Origin: Tropicimonas marinistellae
GTDB taxonomy: Bacteria; Pseudomonadota; Alphaproteobacteria; Rhodobacterales; Rhodobacteraceae
DNA: 64,000 nt
NCBI RefSeq assembly: GCF_001509585.1
Contig: NZ_LNCI01000003.1
Span: 434,001 to 498,000 of the forward strand
Reading direction: 5' to 3'
This document shows, piece by piece, positions 17,963-26,470 of this stretch (position 1 is its first letter; each line of letters begins with the position of its first letter). A model generated the notes under the pieces. The model was not told the DNA's origin. It saw only the letters and a program-made list of their open reading frames with translations, and searched no databases. A program made the translations under genes and the position numbers.

Positions 17963-18166
17963 TTAGCGCGGACCGGCAGCCTTGGCCGCCGCGGAGAGTG
18001 CTTCGCTCAATACAACCCGGTCGCCGATATGGTTCGCCAGGATGAGCAGGAGACGAGCATTGAAGGCGTCGCTTTCGTCCTTGCTCAACGTCTCGTGTGC
18101 GGCCAGCAGGTCGGCATAGAAATCGTCGGCTATTTCTATGTTCGGAGTGAGCGTCAACGCAGTCAT
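17963..18166 (-). CDS. DUF2783 small protein
   Basis: A 67-aa acidic, helical protein (MTALTLTPNIEIADDFYADL start, ending SAAAKAAGPR). It matches the small DUF2783 family, regularly encoded directly after the aromatic-ring FAD monooxygenase in Rhodobacteraceae. The start overlaps the monooxygenase stop in an ATGA, so the two are translated together. A role as a monooxygenase accessory is inferred only from this linkage. Confidence 0.75.
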   Translation of the reverse strand: MTALTLTPNIEIADDFYADLLAAHETLSKDESDAFNARLLLILANHIGDRVVLSEALSAAAKAAGPR

Positions 18167-19785
18167 TGCGTGGCCTCCTGTGCGGTGGCGCGGCGCAGGG
18201 CGGCGCGAAGAAGTGGTTCGTTGAACTCGGTGCGGCGGGCGGCGACATGCTGGTCGGGCCGGATCAGGTAAACCGCCGAGGGCGCGTCGCCAAGATAGCG
18301 CTCCTTGAGTAGCCCGCTTCGATCGTTGGCGGTGGTAAGCGCCAGCCGTGTAACGGTGACGCCGCCTTCCTCGATCTCCTCGGGTGCGTCGCAGTCGATG
18401 GTCAGCAAGGTGAACCGATCGCCCAGTGCGCGCAGCAGGAATCCGTCGTCCAGCGGGACGTCGGGGCAGGGGGCGCCGGGGCGGGTGCGTTCCGGACCGC
18501 CGGTCAGCGCATCCGCGGAATTGAGCGGCGAGCCGTCATAGGTGCAAGGCACCGACAAGCGGCCCGAATTCACCAGTGGGCGGGCGAAGTCGTAGTGCTC
18601 CGACAGGTCGAGCACAGCATCGCGGAGAATGCGGCTCATTTCGGATTTCGGCGTGATAAAGTCGGTTGAACGAGAGGAGTTGAGGATATTCTCGTCCGCG
18701 CCGAGAATACGCTCCACATCGTAGCTGTCGAGCAAAGTATCCGGCGCCAGGCCGTCGATCACCAGCTTGAGCTTCCATGTCAGGTTGTCGGTGTCTTGGA
18801 GGCCGGAATTCGCGCCTCGCGCGCCGAACGGGCTGACCTGATGGGCGCTGTCGCCGGCAAAAATCACGCGGCCATGGCGGAACTTCTCCATCCGCCGGCA
18901 CTGGAACGTATAGATCGATACCCATTCGAGATCGAATTTCACGTCCTCGCCCAGCATCGCCTTCAGGCGGGGAATGACGTTCTCCGGCTTCTTTTCCTCC
19001 TCGCGGTCGATGTCCCAGCCCAATTGCAGGTCGATCCGCCAGACCCCGTCGGGCTGCTTGTGCAGCAGGGCTGACTGGCCGCGGTTGAACGGCGGGTCGA
19101 ACCAGAACCAGCGTTCGGTCGGGAAGTCGGCCTCCATGATCACATCGGCGATCAGGAAATTATCCTCGAAGACCCGCCCGACGAAATCGAGCCCGAGCAT
19201 GGCGCGGGTGGGCGAACCGGCGCCGTCGCAGGCAATGAGCCAATCGGCTTCCAGCCGGTACTCGCCGTCGGGCGTATCCACCAGAAGCCCTACGTAGTCG
19301 CCGTGGTCGGTGACGGACAGAACCTTGTTCCGGCCGCGGATGTCCAGCGGGGCGCCTTCGGCCTGCAATTCGCGTGCGCGATCCACCAGAAATTTCTCGA
19401 AATAGTACTGCTGAAGGTTGATGAACGCGGGCCGTTCGTGCCCCTCTTCGGGCAAGAGGTTGAACTCATAGACCTGTCGGTCGTCGAAGAAGACCTTTCC
19501 GACGTCCCATTCCACGCCTTTGTCCACCATCTCCTGGCCGCAGCCGAGACGATCGAGAATTTCCAGCGGTCGCTTGGCGAAGCAGATGGCGCGGGAGCCG
19601 AAGCTCACCTTGTCGTTGTCGTCCAGCACGACAACCTCGACGCCCTGTTGCGCGAGGTCGATGGCGGCAGCAAGCCCGATGGGGCCGGCGCCAATGACGA
19701 TCACCTTGTGGCGGGCGGGCCGTGTCGCAACCTGGTCGTCACTCCGCTCGTACGGATAGAGCGGAACCTCGAATATCTTGTTCAT
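18163..19785 (-). CDS. FAD-dependent aromatic-ring monooxygenase
   Basis: A 540-aa class A flavoprotein monooxygenase resembling 3-(3-hydroxyphenyl)propionate hydroxylase and phenol hydroxylases. Visible are the dinucleotide-binding loop VIVIGAGPIGLAAAIDLAQQG (about residues 28-48), the second FAD motif IFAGDSAHQVSPFGARGANSGLQD (about 310-333), and LIACDGAGSPTR between them. It lies between the MBL gene and the DUF2783 gene with a strong GGGGAGGAG site just before the ATG. The neighbouring fumarylacetoacetase suggests a dihydroxylated aromatic acid as product, but the substrate cannot be read from the sequence. Confidence 0.85.
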   Translation of the reverse strand: MNKIFEVPLYPYERSDDQVATRPARHKVIVIGAGPIGLAAAIDLAQQGVEVVVLDDNDKVSFGSRAICFAKRPLEILDRLGCGQEMVDKGVEWDVGKVFFDDRQVYEFNLLPEEGHERPAFINLQQYYFEKFLVDRARELQAEGAPLDIRGRNKVLSVTDHGDYVGLLVDTPDGEYRLEADWLIACDGAGSPTRAMLGLDFVGRVFEDNFLIADVIMEADFPTERWFWFDPPFNRGQSALLHKQPDGVWRIDLQLGWDIDREEEKKPENVIPRLKAMLGEDVKFDLEWVSIYTFQCRRMEKFRHGRVIFAGDSAHQVSPFGARGANSGLQDTDNLTWKLKLVIDGLAPDTLLDSYDVERILGADENILNSSRSTDFITPKSEMSRILRDAVLDLSEHYDFARPLVNSGRLSVPCTYDGSPLNSADALTGGPERTRPGAPCPDVPLDDGFLLRALGDRFTLLTIDCDAPEEIEEGGVTVTRLALTTANDRSGLLKERYLGDAPSAVYLIRPDQHVAARRTEFNEPLLRAALRRATAQEATQ

Positions 19786-19819
19786 TTTCTCCTCCCCAGG
19801 GGCTCCCCAAACCCGCCAA

Positions 19820-20770
19820 TTAGCCTTGCAACTGCGCCCACATCTCCAGGTCGCGTTCCGCCGTCCATATTCGTGGCGTGTCTATTCCGCGTGCTTCGTC
19901 GTAGGCACGGGCGACGTTAAACGGCAGGCAATGCTCGTAGATCGCATAGTCGGCGAACTTTGGGTCGCAGGCTGCGCGCACGGCGTCCCAGGCTTCCTTG
20001 AGCGAGCCGCCGCGGGCAGCCACGCGGGCGGCGGGGCGATAGGTGCTGTCGACGAAATCGCGGGTGTTCTCGATGGCCGCTGTCACCATGTCCTGCCCCA
20101 TCAGCGCGTCGCCGCGGCCCGGTGCGATGGCGTCCACATGGAAGGCCTTGATCGCGTCGAGTGTGCCGGACCAGTCGTGGAAATGCCCGTCGCCGCAATA
20201 GCAGGCCGAGTGGTATTCCACGATGTCGCCGGTGAACATGACGTTCTGATCGGGCACGTGAATGACGATATCGCCTGCGGTATGGGCGCGGCCCAATTGC
20301 ATCAGGTCCACCCGTCGATTGCCCAGATAGACAGACATGCGTCCGGTGAAGGTGGTTGTGGGCCAGGTCAGGCCGGGAATGCTCTCGTGTCCCTCGAATA
20401 GCCGTGGAAAGCGTTGGAACTCGCTGTCCCAATCCTCCTGACCACGTTCGACCACCATCGCGCGGGCGGCGTCGGACATCAGGATCTGCCCGGCGCCATA
20501 GGCGGAGGCCCCCAGCACGCGGACCGCGTGGTAATGTGTGAGGGCCAGATGGGTGATTGGCTTGTCAGTGACTTCGCGGACCTTCTCGATCACCTTGCCG
20601 GCGAGCCGCGGTGTGGCCTGTGCCTCGACGATCATCACCGAGTCGTCGCCGATGATGACACCCGAGTTCGGGTCGCCCTCGGCGGTGAAGGCCCAGAGCC
20701 CGTCGCCGACTTCGGTAAAGCTGATCTTCTTCTCGGCCGTGTCGTCCTGCGAAGCAAATGCTTTTGCCAT
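19820..20770 (-). CDS. MBL-fold metallo-hydrolase with a reduced metal site
   Basis: A 316-aa metallo-beta-lactamase-fold protein. The usual HxHxDH motif reads HYHAVR (in LTHYHAVRVLGA, about residue 78), so the Asp and last His of metal site 2 are absent. The later AHTAGDIVIHVP His and FTGDIVE Asp are kept, but the final His position reads APGRGDALMG. One metal ion in site 1 is therefore likely, or no hydrolase activity. It is the first gene of the reverse aromatic operon, with AGGAAGGA before the ATG. Confidence 0.8.
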   Translation of the reverse strand: MAKAFASQDDTAEKKISFTEVGDGLWAFTAEGDPNSGVIIGDDSVMIVEAQATPRLAGKVIEKVREVTDKPITHLALTHYHAVRVLGASAYGAGQILMSDAARAMVVERGQEDWDSEFQRFPRLFEGHESIPGLTWPTTTFTGRMSVYLGNRRVDLMQLGRAHTAGDIVIHVPDQNVMFTGDIVEYHSACYCGDGHFHDWSGTLDAIKAFHVDAIAPGRGDALMGQDMVTAAIENTRDFVDSTYRPAARVAARGGSLKEAWDAVRAACDPKFADYAIYEHCLPFNVARAYDEARGIDTPRIWTAERDLEMWAQLQG

Positions 20771-20888
20771 GGCCCGTGTCCTTCCTGATGTGCCGCGTCT
20801 CTGAGGGGCGCGGCAGGGGTATTCTTGCGCGATCCGATCTCCGCGGCTAGGGTGAGCGGAATATCGTTGCAGGTGAAATGATTGTCAA

Positions 20889-20910
20889 TGTCGTTTCAAA
20901 TGAAATGACA
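20889..20910. promoter_or_regulatory. Palindromic MarR-type operator
   Basis: A 22-bp imperfect palindrome, TGTCGTTTCAAATGAAATGACA, in which 18 of 22 positions match the reverse complement. It lies between the divergent marR and MBL genes, ending 18 bp before the marR ATG at 20929, where it could control both directions. The size and position fit a MarR dimer site with autoregulation. Confidence 0.7.
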
Positions 20911-20928
20911 CGACCAGGCGAGGTTCGC

Positions 20929-21423
20929 ATGCCAGACGTTTTTTCGTTGTCCGAGTTTCTGCCCTATCGGCTTGCGGTGCTCTCCGAGCGGGTCAGTCGG
21001 CGGTTGTCCGTGGTCTATGCAGAGCGTTTCGGGCTGACCATCCCGGAATGGCGCGTGCTCGTCCACCTGTCTCGGTGTCAGATGGTATCGGTGCGGGAAA
21101 TCCATAACTGCGTGAATCTGGAGAAGCCGAGGGTCAGCAGGGCGGTGGCAAAACTGGAGGCAGCCGGTCTCGTGGAAAAGGTAGCCAGCGAAGCGGATCA
21201 GCGGCTCGTGGAAATCTCGTTAACCGAGGCAGGCCGGCAGGTGCTGAACAGTATCGTTCCCGAGGCGCAGGCTTTGGAAGGTCGTTTGCTGGCGGCGCTC
21301 TCGGCAGAAGAATCGGCGTTGTTCGTTGCGATGATGGAGCGCCTTCATGGCGTTCTCGACAACGACCCGCAAGCACCGCGCCGCTCCCGTATGGACACGA
21401 TCCCGGACCAGCCAGACGTGTGA
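20929..21423 (+). CDS. MarR-family transcriptional regulator
   Basis: A 164-aa winged-helix regulator. The sequence follows the MarR pattern: LPYRLAVLSERVSRRLSVVYAERFGLTIPEWRVL, the recognition region CVNLEKPRVSRAVAKLEAAGLV, and the wing EASEADQRLVEISLTEAG-like segment (here KVASEADQRLVEISLTEAG). I use the ATG at 20929 because the in-frame ATGs at 20878 and 20905 fall before or inside the palindromic operator. It is divergent from the aromatic operon and probably represses it until an aromatic ligand binds. Confidence 0.88.
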   Translation: MPDVFSLSEFLPYRLAVLSERVSRRLSVVYAERFGLTIPEWRVLVHLSRCQMVSVREIHNCVNLEKPRVSRAVAKLEAAGLVEKVASEADQRLVEISLTEAGRQVLNSIVPEAQALEGRLLAALSAEESALFVAMMERLHGVLDNDPQAPRRSRMDTIPDQPDV

Positions 21424-21759
21424 ATCCCACTCCTCGGCTTGTTTGCCTGATGTGCGCCGGTGAGTCGGCCTCGGGCCTCGGGGCAGCGCGACCGGCCACG
21501 CGCGGCTTCCTCGCACGTTCAATCGTTTCGGAGGCGCCGCGCCGTTAGAATGCCGGGCCCTGGGTGGTGAGTTAAGAGAGGGAGTTCACGCGCGTTTTTT
21601 TTGCGACCGCGTGTCGCGCCGGGAGTAGTTGAGCATTTTACTCAGCGGGCGTATCCCGAACGAGACCGCAAAAGCTCACGCCAGATACGTCGAGCCAGGG
21701 CGGATTTGCGGTGTGCCGCGATGCAGGGTTCTGCACCGCCTCCGCTCCATGAGGAAAAA
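21424..21759. other. Intergenic region upstream of the metal-transport island
   Basis: About 336 bp with no convincing gene. It contains a run of eight T at 21594-21602 after GTTCACGCGCG, without a strong stem before it, so terminator function for marR is doubtful. The promoter of the metal island must lie here, but I cannot identify a clear sigma or Fur-like site. In-frame sequence upstream of 21760 looks non-coding. Confidence 0.5.
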
Positions 21760-22080
21760 ATGACAAACTCCATTCGGACCGCGCTCCTGTTGAGCGGGTC
21801 TCTTGCGCTCCTGGCCGGTACGGCCTCGGCGCACACACCGCTTTGTGCTTGTTACGACAATGGCGACGGCACCGTCCTTTGCGAAGGCGGTTTCTCGGAT
21901 GGCTCCTCGGCCGCGAACGTGCCGATGATCGTGCGAGATGCGTCTGGCGAGGCGCTGTTGGAAGGTGTGATCGATGCCAATGGCGAGTTTGAGTTCGAAA
22001 AGCCCGAGGGCTTCCATGACGTTCTGTTCGACGGCGGCGAAGGCCACCAGATCGTCGTGCCGCAGGACGAAATCTACTGA
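21760..22080 (+). CDS. Small exported Cys-rich protein, paralog 1
   Basis: A 106-aa protein with a clear signal peptide (MTNSIRTALLLSGSLALLAG, cleavage after TASA), so the mature 82-aa protein would begin with His. The mature part carries CAC near its start, a third Cys at position 17, an EGGFSDGSSAA segment and a late GEGHQIVV. The end resembles a small beta-sandwich with the pattern V.D..GE.L...IDANGEFEF, like transthyretin-like accessory proteins of Ni/Co transporters. It has a paralog at 26129 with the first 28 mature residues identical. GAGG precedes the ATG. A periplasmic metal-binding role is inferred. Confidence 0.8.
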   Translation: MTNSIRTALLLSGSLALLAGTASAHTPLCACYDNGDGTVLCEGGFSDGSSAANVPMIVRDASGEALLEGVIDANGEFEFEKPEGFHDVLFDGGEGHQIVVPQDEIY

Positions 22081-22104
22081 GTGAATGAAGACGTGGGATA
22101 TCCG

Positions 22105-22893
22105 ATGAAGAAACTGCTTGCCGCCGCCGCACTGTCCGCCATTGCCATTTCCGCTCCGGCGATGGCGCATTTCCAACTCGTCTACGGCCCGGATGTGAAT
22201 GTCGAGAGGCCGGGCGAGATGCCGCTGAAGCTTATTTTCTGGCATCCGTTCGAAAACGGCTATGCGATGGATATGGGCCAGCCAGAGGAGTTCTTCTACG
22301 TCCTCAAAGGCGAGAAGACCGATATTTCTGAAAGCCTTACGCCGATCACCTTCAAGGGGGCGAGCAACGAATCCGCAGCCTTCGAAGGGGTGCTGCCGGT
22401 GAAACGCAATGGCGACTACATCGTCGGTCTGGTCCCCGCGCCCTACTATGAGGAGTCGGAAGATATCTACATCCAGCAACTCACCAAGACCTTCATCAAC
22501 AAGGGCGGCATCCCCACGGGCTGGAACGAGCCGGTGGGAATGAAGACCGAGTTTGTGCCGCTCAACAAGCCCTACAATGTGATCTCCGGCTCGACCTTCT
22601 CCGCCCAGCTTTTGTCCGACGGCCAGCCCTTGGCCGGCGCCGAGGTTGAAATCGAATTCATGGCCGCAGAGCCGGATATGGAAACCAACATGCCAGGGGA
22701 CGTAACCGCCGAGCCGATGCCCGGCGGCGCGCTGGTCGCGATGACCGACGCAAATGGCATCTTCTCCTTCGGCATCCCGAAGGCCGGATTCTGGGGATTT
22801 GCCGCACTTGGCTCCGGCCCGGACACGGAATTCGACGGAAAAGAACTCAGCCAGGATGCCGTGATTTGGATCAAGGCGTTCGACCTGCAATAG
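22105..22893 (+). CDS. DUF4198-type periplasmic metal-transport protein
   Basis: A 262-aa exported protein of the DUF4198 family, the periplasmic component found with nickel, cobalt and ferrous iron transporters (NikK-like). The signal peptide MKKLLAAAALSAIAISAPAMA leaves a mature N-terminus HFQLVYG, again beginning with His. Later blocks include FWHPFENGYAMDMGQPEEFFYVL and AMTDANGIFSFGIPKAGFWGFAAL, the latter typical of the family. The ATG at 22105 is used; the open frame starts with a GTG at 22081. It lies between the small paralog and feoA on the same strand, probably in one operon. Confidence 0.85.
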   Translation: MKKLLAAAALSAIAISAPAMAHFQLVYGPDVNVERPGEMPLKLIFWHPFENGYAMDMGQPEEFFYVLKGEKTDISESLTPITFKGASNESAAFEGVLPVKRNGDYIVGLVPAPYYEESEDIYIQQLTKTFINKGGIPTGWNEPVGMKTEFVPLNKPYNVISGSTFSAQLLSDGQPLAGAEVEIEFMAAEPDMETNMPGDVTAEPMPGGALVAMTDANGIFSFGIPKAGFWGFAALGSGPDTEFDGKELSQDAVIWIKAFDLQ

Positions 22894-22980
22894 GCGTTGC
22901 GAGAAAAACAGTAAGTCATGAAATCATCCCGTCCGGACCTCGCCGGGCGGGTCTCCCCCCCAAGAAGAACGGACGGAACG

Positions 22981-23319
22981 ATGAGGCGCAGAGTCTTCCA
23001 GGCCATGGGATTGGGACGTGGAAACGGCGTGGGGCGCGGCGGACGCCAAAAGGGCTATCGCTGCCGGGATGCCTGTTGCCGCGAAAGGGATGACATAAAC
23101 CTAAACGATATCGTTCCCGGAGAGGTTTGCCGGATCTGCCGGTTGCATGGTTGTGGCTCTGTCCGCCAGCGACTTCTCGATCTCGGTTTCCAGCCGGGCC
23201 GCGAAGTGAAGGTGGTCCGCAACGCGCCGCTCTACGATCCGATCGAGCTGCAACTCGGTGACAGTTTCATTGTCCTGCGTCGCCGCGAGGCCGCGCATAT
23301 CGAGGTGACCCATGCCTGA
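22981..23319 (+). CDS. feoA: FeoA-domain ferrous iron transport protein
   Basis: The C-terminal part (about residues 40-112) is an SH3-like FeoA domain: LNDIVPGEVCRICRLHGCGSVRQRLLDLGF, VKVVRNAPLYDPIELQLGDSFIVLRRREAAHIEV. FeoA is a small cytosolic partner of FeoB. An N-terminal extension of about 40 residues is rich in Arg, Gly and Cys (GGRQKGYRCRDACCRERDD), unlike standard FeoA, and may bind metal. The start is uncertain: 22981 is used, with 22918 and 23008 as alternatives. It overlaps feoB by eight bases. Confidence 0.87.
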   Translation: MRRRVFQAMGLGRGNGVGRGGRQKGYRCRDACCRERDDINLNDIVPGEVCRICRLHGCGSVRQRLLDLGFQPGREVKVVRNAPLYDPIELQLGDSFIVLRRREAAHIEVTHA

Positions 23320-25819
23320 GCGCGGTCCCTATCTGGTGGCGCTGGCCGGTCAGCAAAATGCCGGCAAGTCGACACTCTTCAACATGCTTACCGGGCTCAC
23401 GCAGCATATCGCGAACTACCCGGGCGTGACCGTCGACAAGAAATCCGGCAGCTACTTCGCCGAAGGTAGGCGATACGAGGTCGTGGACCTGCCGGGCTGC
23501 TATTCGCTCGCCGCCTTCTCGCTGGAGGAACGTGTCGCGCGGAAATTCCTGCTCGAGGACAGGCCCGACGTGGTGGTCAATGTCATCGATGCGACCAATC
23601 TGCGCCGCTCCCTGCCGTTGACCTTCCAACTCCTGGAGATGGGGTTCAAGGTCGTCATCGCGCTCAACATGATGGATTCCGCCGAGCGCCGCGGGTTGGA
23701 GATCGACATCGCCCATCTGGAGCGCCGGCTCTGCGTGCCGGTGGTGCCCGTCGTGGGCCGCAAGGGCAGGGGGGAGGCCGAGCTTCGCGCCGCGATAACA
23801 AAAGCGGCGGTGAGCGAGCATGTGACCCCTGCAACACTGAACTACGGATCCTTGGAGGAGGCCGTCGCGCGGTTTCAGGCGGGCATCGCGGCCGACGCCG
23901 CCTTTCAGGATGTCTCCGCCCGCTGGCTTTCGGTAAAACTGCTTGAGGGCGACAGCGAGGCAGAGACGTTCCTCGGGGTGCGGCTCGACAATCCGCATGG
24001 GATGCTCGACGAGGTCTACAAGGCGCGGGACGCGTTCGAAGCCAAACAGGGCCTGAGTTCGGGCGACCATATCAGCGGCTGCCGGGACCGGCATGCCGCG
24101 GAGATTATCGCGGCCTCGGTGACCGACAGCAAGGCCGGGCAGGTGCCGGTTTCGGAGCGCATCGACCGGGTGCTGCTCAACCGCTTCGCCGCGCCACTCT
24201 TCCTGCTGGCGACGGTCTGGGCGATCTACCAGCTCTCCATCGTCCAGGGCTATGAGCTGACCAAGATCACCTGGCCCTTCCTGGCCTCCTTCCGCAATCT
24301 GATGGCCGGGATCCTGCCCGATGCCGGCTTCCTGACCGACCCGCAGATCCGCTCGCTCGGCCTGTGGATCGTGGATTCGATCAACACGCTGCTCAATTAC
24401 GTACCGATCTTCCTGATCCTCTTCGCCCTGATCGCGATCCTGGAGGATTCGGGCTACATGGCGCGGATCGCCTTCATCCTCGACCGCATCCTGCACCGTT
24501 TCGGGCTGCACGGGCAGTCGACGCTGCCCTTCATCCTCGCCGGTGTCTTTGCCGGCGGCTGCGCGGTGCCCGGCGTGATGGCGACCAAGGGCATCCCCGA
24601 TGCCCGCGCGCGGCTGGCCACGATCCTGACCGTGCCCTTCATGAACTGCATGGCCAAGATCCCGCTCTACACGCTGCTGATCAATATCTACTTCCCCGAG
24701 GCCAAGGGCTTGATGCTGTTCTATCTCTCCACCATCACCGTGGTGGTGGCGATGCTGGTGGCGAAATTGCTGACCTCCTCGGTGCTGCGCAACGAGGAAA
24801 CCGCGCCCTTCGTGATGGAGCTGCCCTCCTATCACCTGCCGACGCTCACCGGCGTGGCGCGGCGCAGCTTCGATCGGACATGGCTCTATATCAAGAAGGT
24901 CGGCACCGTGGTCGTGGCCATCGCCATCGTCATCTATGTGCTGCTGCAATTCCCCGGCGTGCCAGCCGAGAAGCAGCTCGCCTATCAGGCCGAGGCCGAG
25001 GCCGCCGTGGCGCAGTTCTACGAGACACTGTACGGCAATCCGCTCCGGGCGGCCGTGGAAGATCCGGCCCGTCTGGTCGACCTCATCAACGTGAGTTCGG
25101 CCTACAAGGCGGCGCGGCTCAACGCCGGCAGCAAATCCGCTGTGGAAGCGATGGATGTTACGCTGGCCGAGGATCACCCGGATTTCGTGCCGTTTGTCCT
25201 GCGCAGCCGCGACGCCGATGCCAAGGCCGCCAACAAGGCGCTGCGCGACCTCTCCAAACAGCGCTCGACGCTGCGGCGCGAGATGCGGTCCGACCGGATC
25301 GAGGCCAGTTTCCTCGGCTCGATCGGCCGGGCCATGGAGCCGGTGACGCAATTCGCCGACTTCGATTGGAAGATCAATATCGCGCTTCTCTCCTCCTTCG
25401 CCGCCCGCGAGAGCTCCGTTGCCACGCTTGGCGTGCTCTTCGACCAGGACGAGGGCGAGAACGCGACGCTTGAGGAACGGATGGGCGAACAACAGGCCGG
25501 CGAGGGCCGCACCGCCGTCTCCGCCGTGGCGCTCATGCTCTTCTTCGCGCTCTACCCGCCCTGTTTGGCCACCGTCATCATGGTGCGGGTGCAAACCGCC
25601 TCAACACGCTGGATGGTCTTCTCCATCATCTTTCCAACGCTGTTCGGGTTGGCCGTCGCCTCCGCCGTTTTCACTGGCGCAACCGCGCTTGGGCTGACGG
25701 GATTGCAGACCATGTCCACGGTCTGGCTTGCGGCGCTCGGTCTTCTACTCATCGTGGCGCTTCCCAAACCATGGCTGCCGGACTTTTTGCCCGGCGGAAC
25801 GCGGGAGGCGGCAGAATGA
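23312..25819 (+). CDS. feoB: Ferrous iron transport protein B
   Basis: The 835-aa inner-membrane transporter has an N-terminal GTPase domain: G1 GQQNAGKSTLFN, G2 GVT, G3 DLPGCYS, G4 NMMD. After the GDI-like helical domain follow the membrane Gate regions, visible as ILEDSGYMARIAFILDRILHRFGLHG, FAGGCAVPGVMATKGI with the conserved Cys, and near the end AARESSVATLGVLF and ALYPPCLATVIMV. A long charged segment lies between residues about 550 and 675. A very long antisense frame in this gene is a GC-rich shadow. The system probably takes up Fe(II), although neighbours leave another divalent metal possible. Confidence 0.96.
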   Translation: MPERGPYLVALAGQQNAGKSTLFNMLTGLTQHIANYPGVTVDKKSGSYFAEGRRYEVVDLPGCYSLAAFSLEERVARKFLLEDRPDVVVNVIDATNLRRSLPLTFQLLEMGFKVVIALNMMDSAERRGLEIDIAHLERRLCVPVVPVVGRKGRGEAELRAAITKAAVSEHVTPATLNYGSLEEAVARFQAGIAADAAFQDVSARWLSVKLLEGDSEAETFLGVRLDNPHGMLDEVYKARDAFEAKQGLSSGDHISGCRDRHAAEIIAASVTDSKAGQVPVSERIDRVLLNRFAAPLFLLATVWAIYQLSIVQGYELTKITWPFLASFRNLMAGILPDAGFLTDPQIRSLGLWIVDSINTLLNYVPIFLILFALIAILEDSGYMARIAFILDRILHRFGLHGQSTLPFILAGVFAGGCAVPGVMATKGIPDARARLATILTVPFMNCMAKIPLYTLLINIYFPEAKGLMLFYLSTITVVVAMLVAKLLTSSVLRNEETAPFVMELPSYHLPTLTGVARRSFDRTWLYIKKVGTVVVAIAIVIYVLLQFPGVPAEKQLAYQAEAEAAVAQFYETLYGNPLRAAVEDPARLVDLINVSSAYKAARLNAGSKSAVEAMDVTLAEDHPDFVPFVLRSRDADAKAANKALRDLSKQRSTLRREMRSDRIEASFLGSIGRAMEPVTQFADFDWKINIALLSSFAARESSVATLGVLFDQDEGENATLEERMGEQQAGEGRTAVSAVALMLFFALYPPCLATVIMVRVQTASTRWMVFSIIFPTLFGLAVASAVFTGATALGLTGLQTMSTVWLAALGLLLIVALPKPWLPDFLPGGTREAAE

Positions 25820-26052
25820 CCGACAGCACACAGCCTATGATCGATATGGGCGCGGAGGCCGCCACCGGCCCGTTGGAATTCGCCATCGTCGCAATCATCG
25901 CCGGGTTCGCCTTCGCCTATCTGTTGCGCGGTTTCCTCCGCCGCCGGTCAAAGGCCGGTTCGGGCGAGGGGTGCACCGGGTGCCCGGGATGCTCTTCCAC
26001 CGGGAGCTGCCCGCCCACGACGCAATTCACCTTCGAGCCCGGGAAGGAATAG
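25816..26052 (+). CDS. FeoB-associated Cys-rich membrane protein
   Basis: A 78-aa protein with one membrane helix (LEFAIVAIIAGFAFAYLLRGF, about residues 17-37) followed by basic RRRSKAG and a Cys cluster CTGCPGCSSTGSC. This matches the small FeoB-associated family, which replaces FeoC in many bacteria. It starts in an ATGA overlap with the feoB stop. It may bind iron or an Fe-S centre on the cytoplasmic side. Confidence 0.82.
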   Translation: MTDSTQPMIDMGAEAATGPLEFAIVAIIAGFAFAYLLRGFLRRRSKAGSGEGCTGCPGCSSTGSCPPTTQFTFEPGKE

Positions 26053-26128
26053 CCATTGTTTTCCCGGCAGGGCGATCGTCACCGCCAGTCGCCCCACGAC
26101 AAGACAGAATCCCGTCAAGGAGATACTC

Positions 26129-26449
26129 ATGATCGCCAAGGTCATTTCGCCAATCGTGATGGTAGGCGTCATCGCCGCCACCGTCGGCTCCGCCATTGCG
26201 CACACCCCACTCTGCGCCTGTTACGACAATGGTGACGGTACCGTCCTCTGTGAGGGTGGTTTTTCAGACGGCTCGTCTGCCGCAGGCGTTCGTATCTACG
26301 TTAGCGACAAGTCTGGCAACATTGTCATCGACGCGAGCATGGACGAGAACAGCGAGTTCATTTTCGACAAGCCGGATGGGAAGTTCACGGTGATGTTCGA
26401 CGCCGGCGAAGGGCACCGGATCGAGATCACGGGCGACGACATCTACTGA
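26129..26449 (+). CDS. Small exported Cys-rich protein, paralog 2
   Basis: A 106-aa exported protein with signal peptide ending GSAIA and a mature N-terminus beginning His-Thr-Pro. The mature 82 residues match paralog 1 (21760) without gaps: I count 52 of 82 identical, and residues 1-28 are all identical, including three Cys and a run of Asp/Gly. The C-terminal half diverges but keeps the spacing and GEGH. The DNA of the identical block differs at many third positions, so the protein is under strong constraint. AAGGAGATACTC precedes the ATG. It separates the feo genes from the ABC genes on the same strand. Confidence 0.8.
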   Translation: MIAKVISPIVMVGVIAATVGSAIAHTPLCACYDNGDGTVLCEGGFSDGSSAAGVRIYVSDKSGNIVIDASMDENSEFIFDKPDGKFTVMFDAGEGHRIEITGDDIY

Positions 26450-26470
26450 TTGCACTGTTGAGGGGCTGCC

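Noticed and set aside
21590-21604. T-run as a terminator of marR
   Set aside because: The preceding sequence makes only a 4-bp stem, and the run is 170 bp after the stop.
23267-25594. 775-codon reverse frame antisense to feoB
   Set aside because: A shadow frame caused by GC-rich third positions of feoB. Its translation is His/Arg/Gln/Gly-rich and has no family features.
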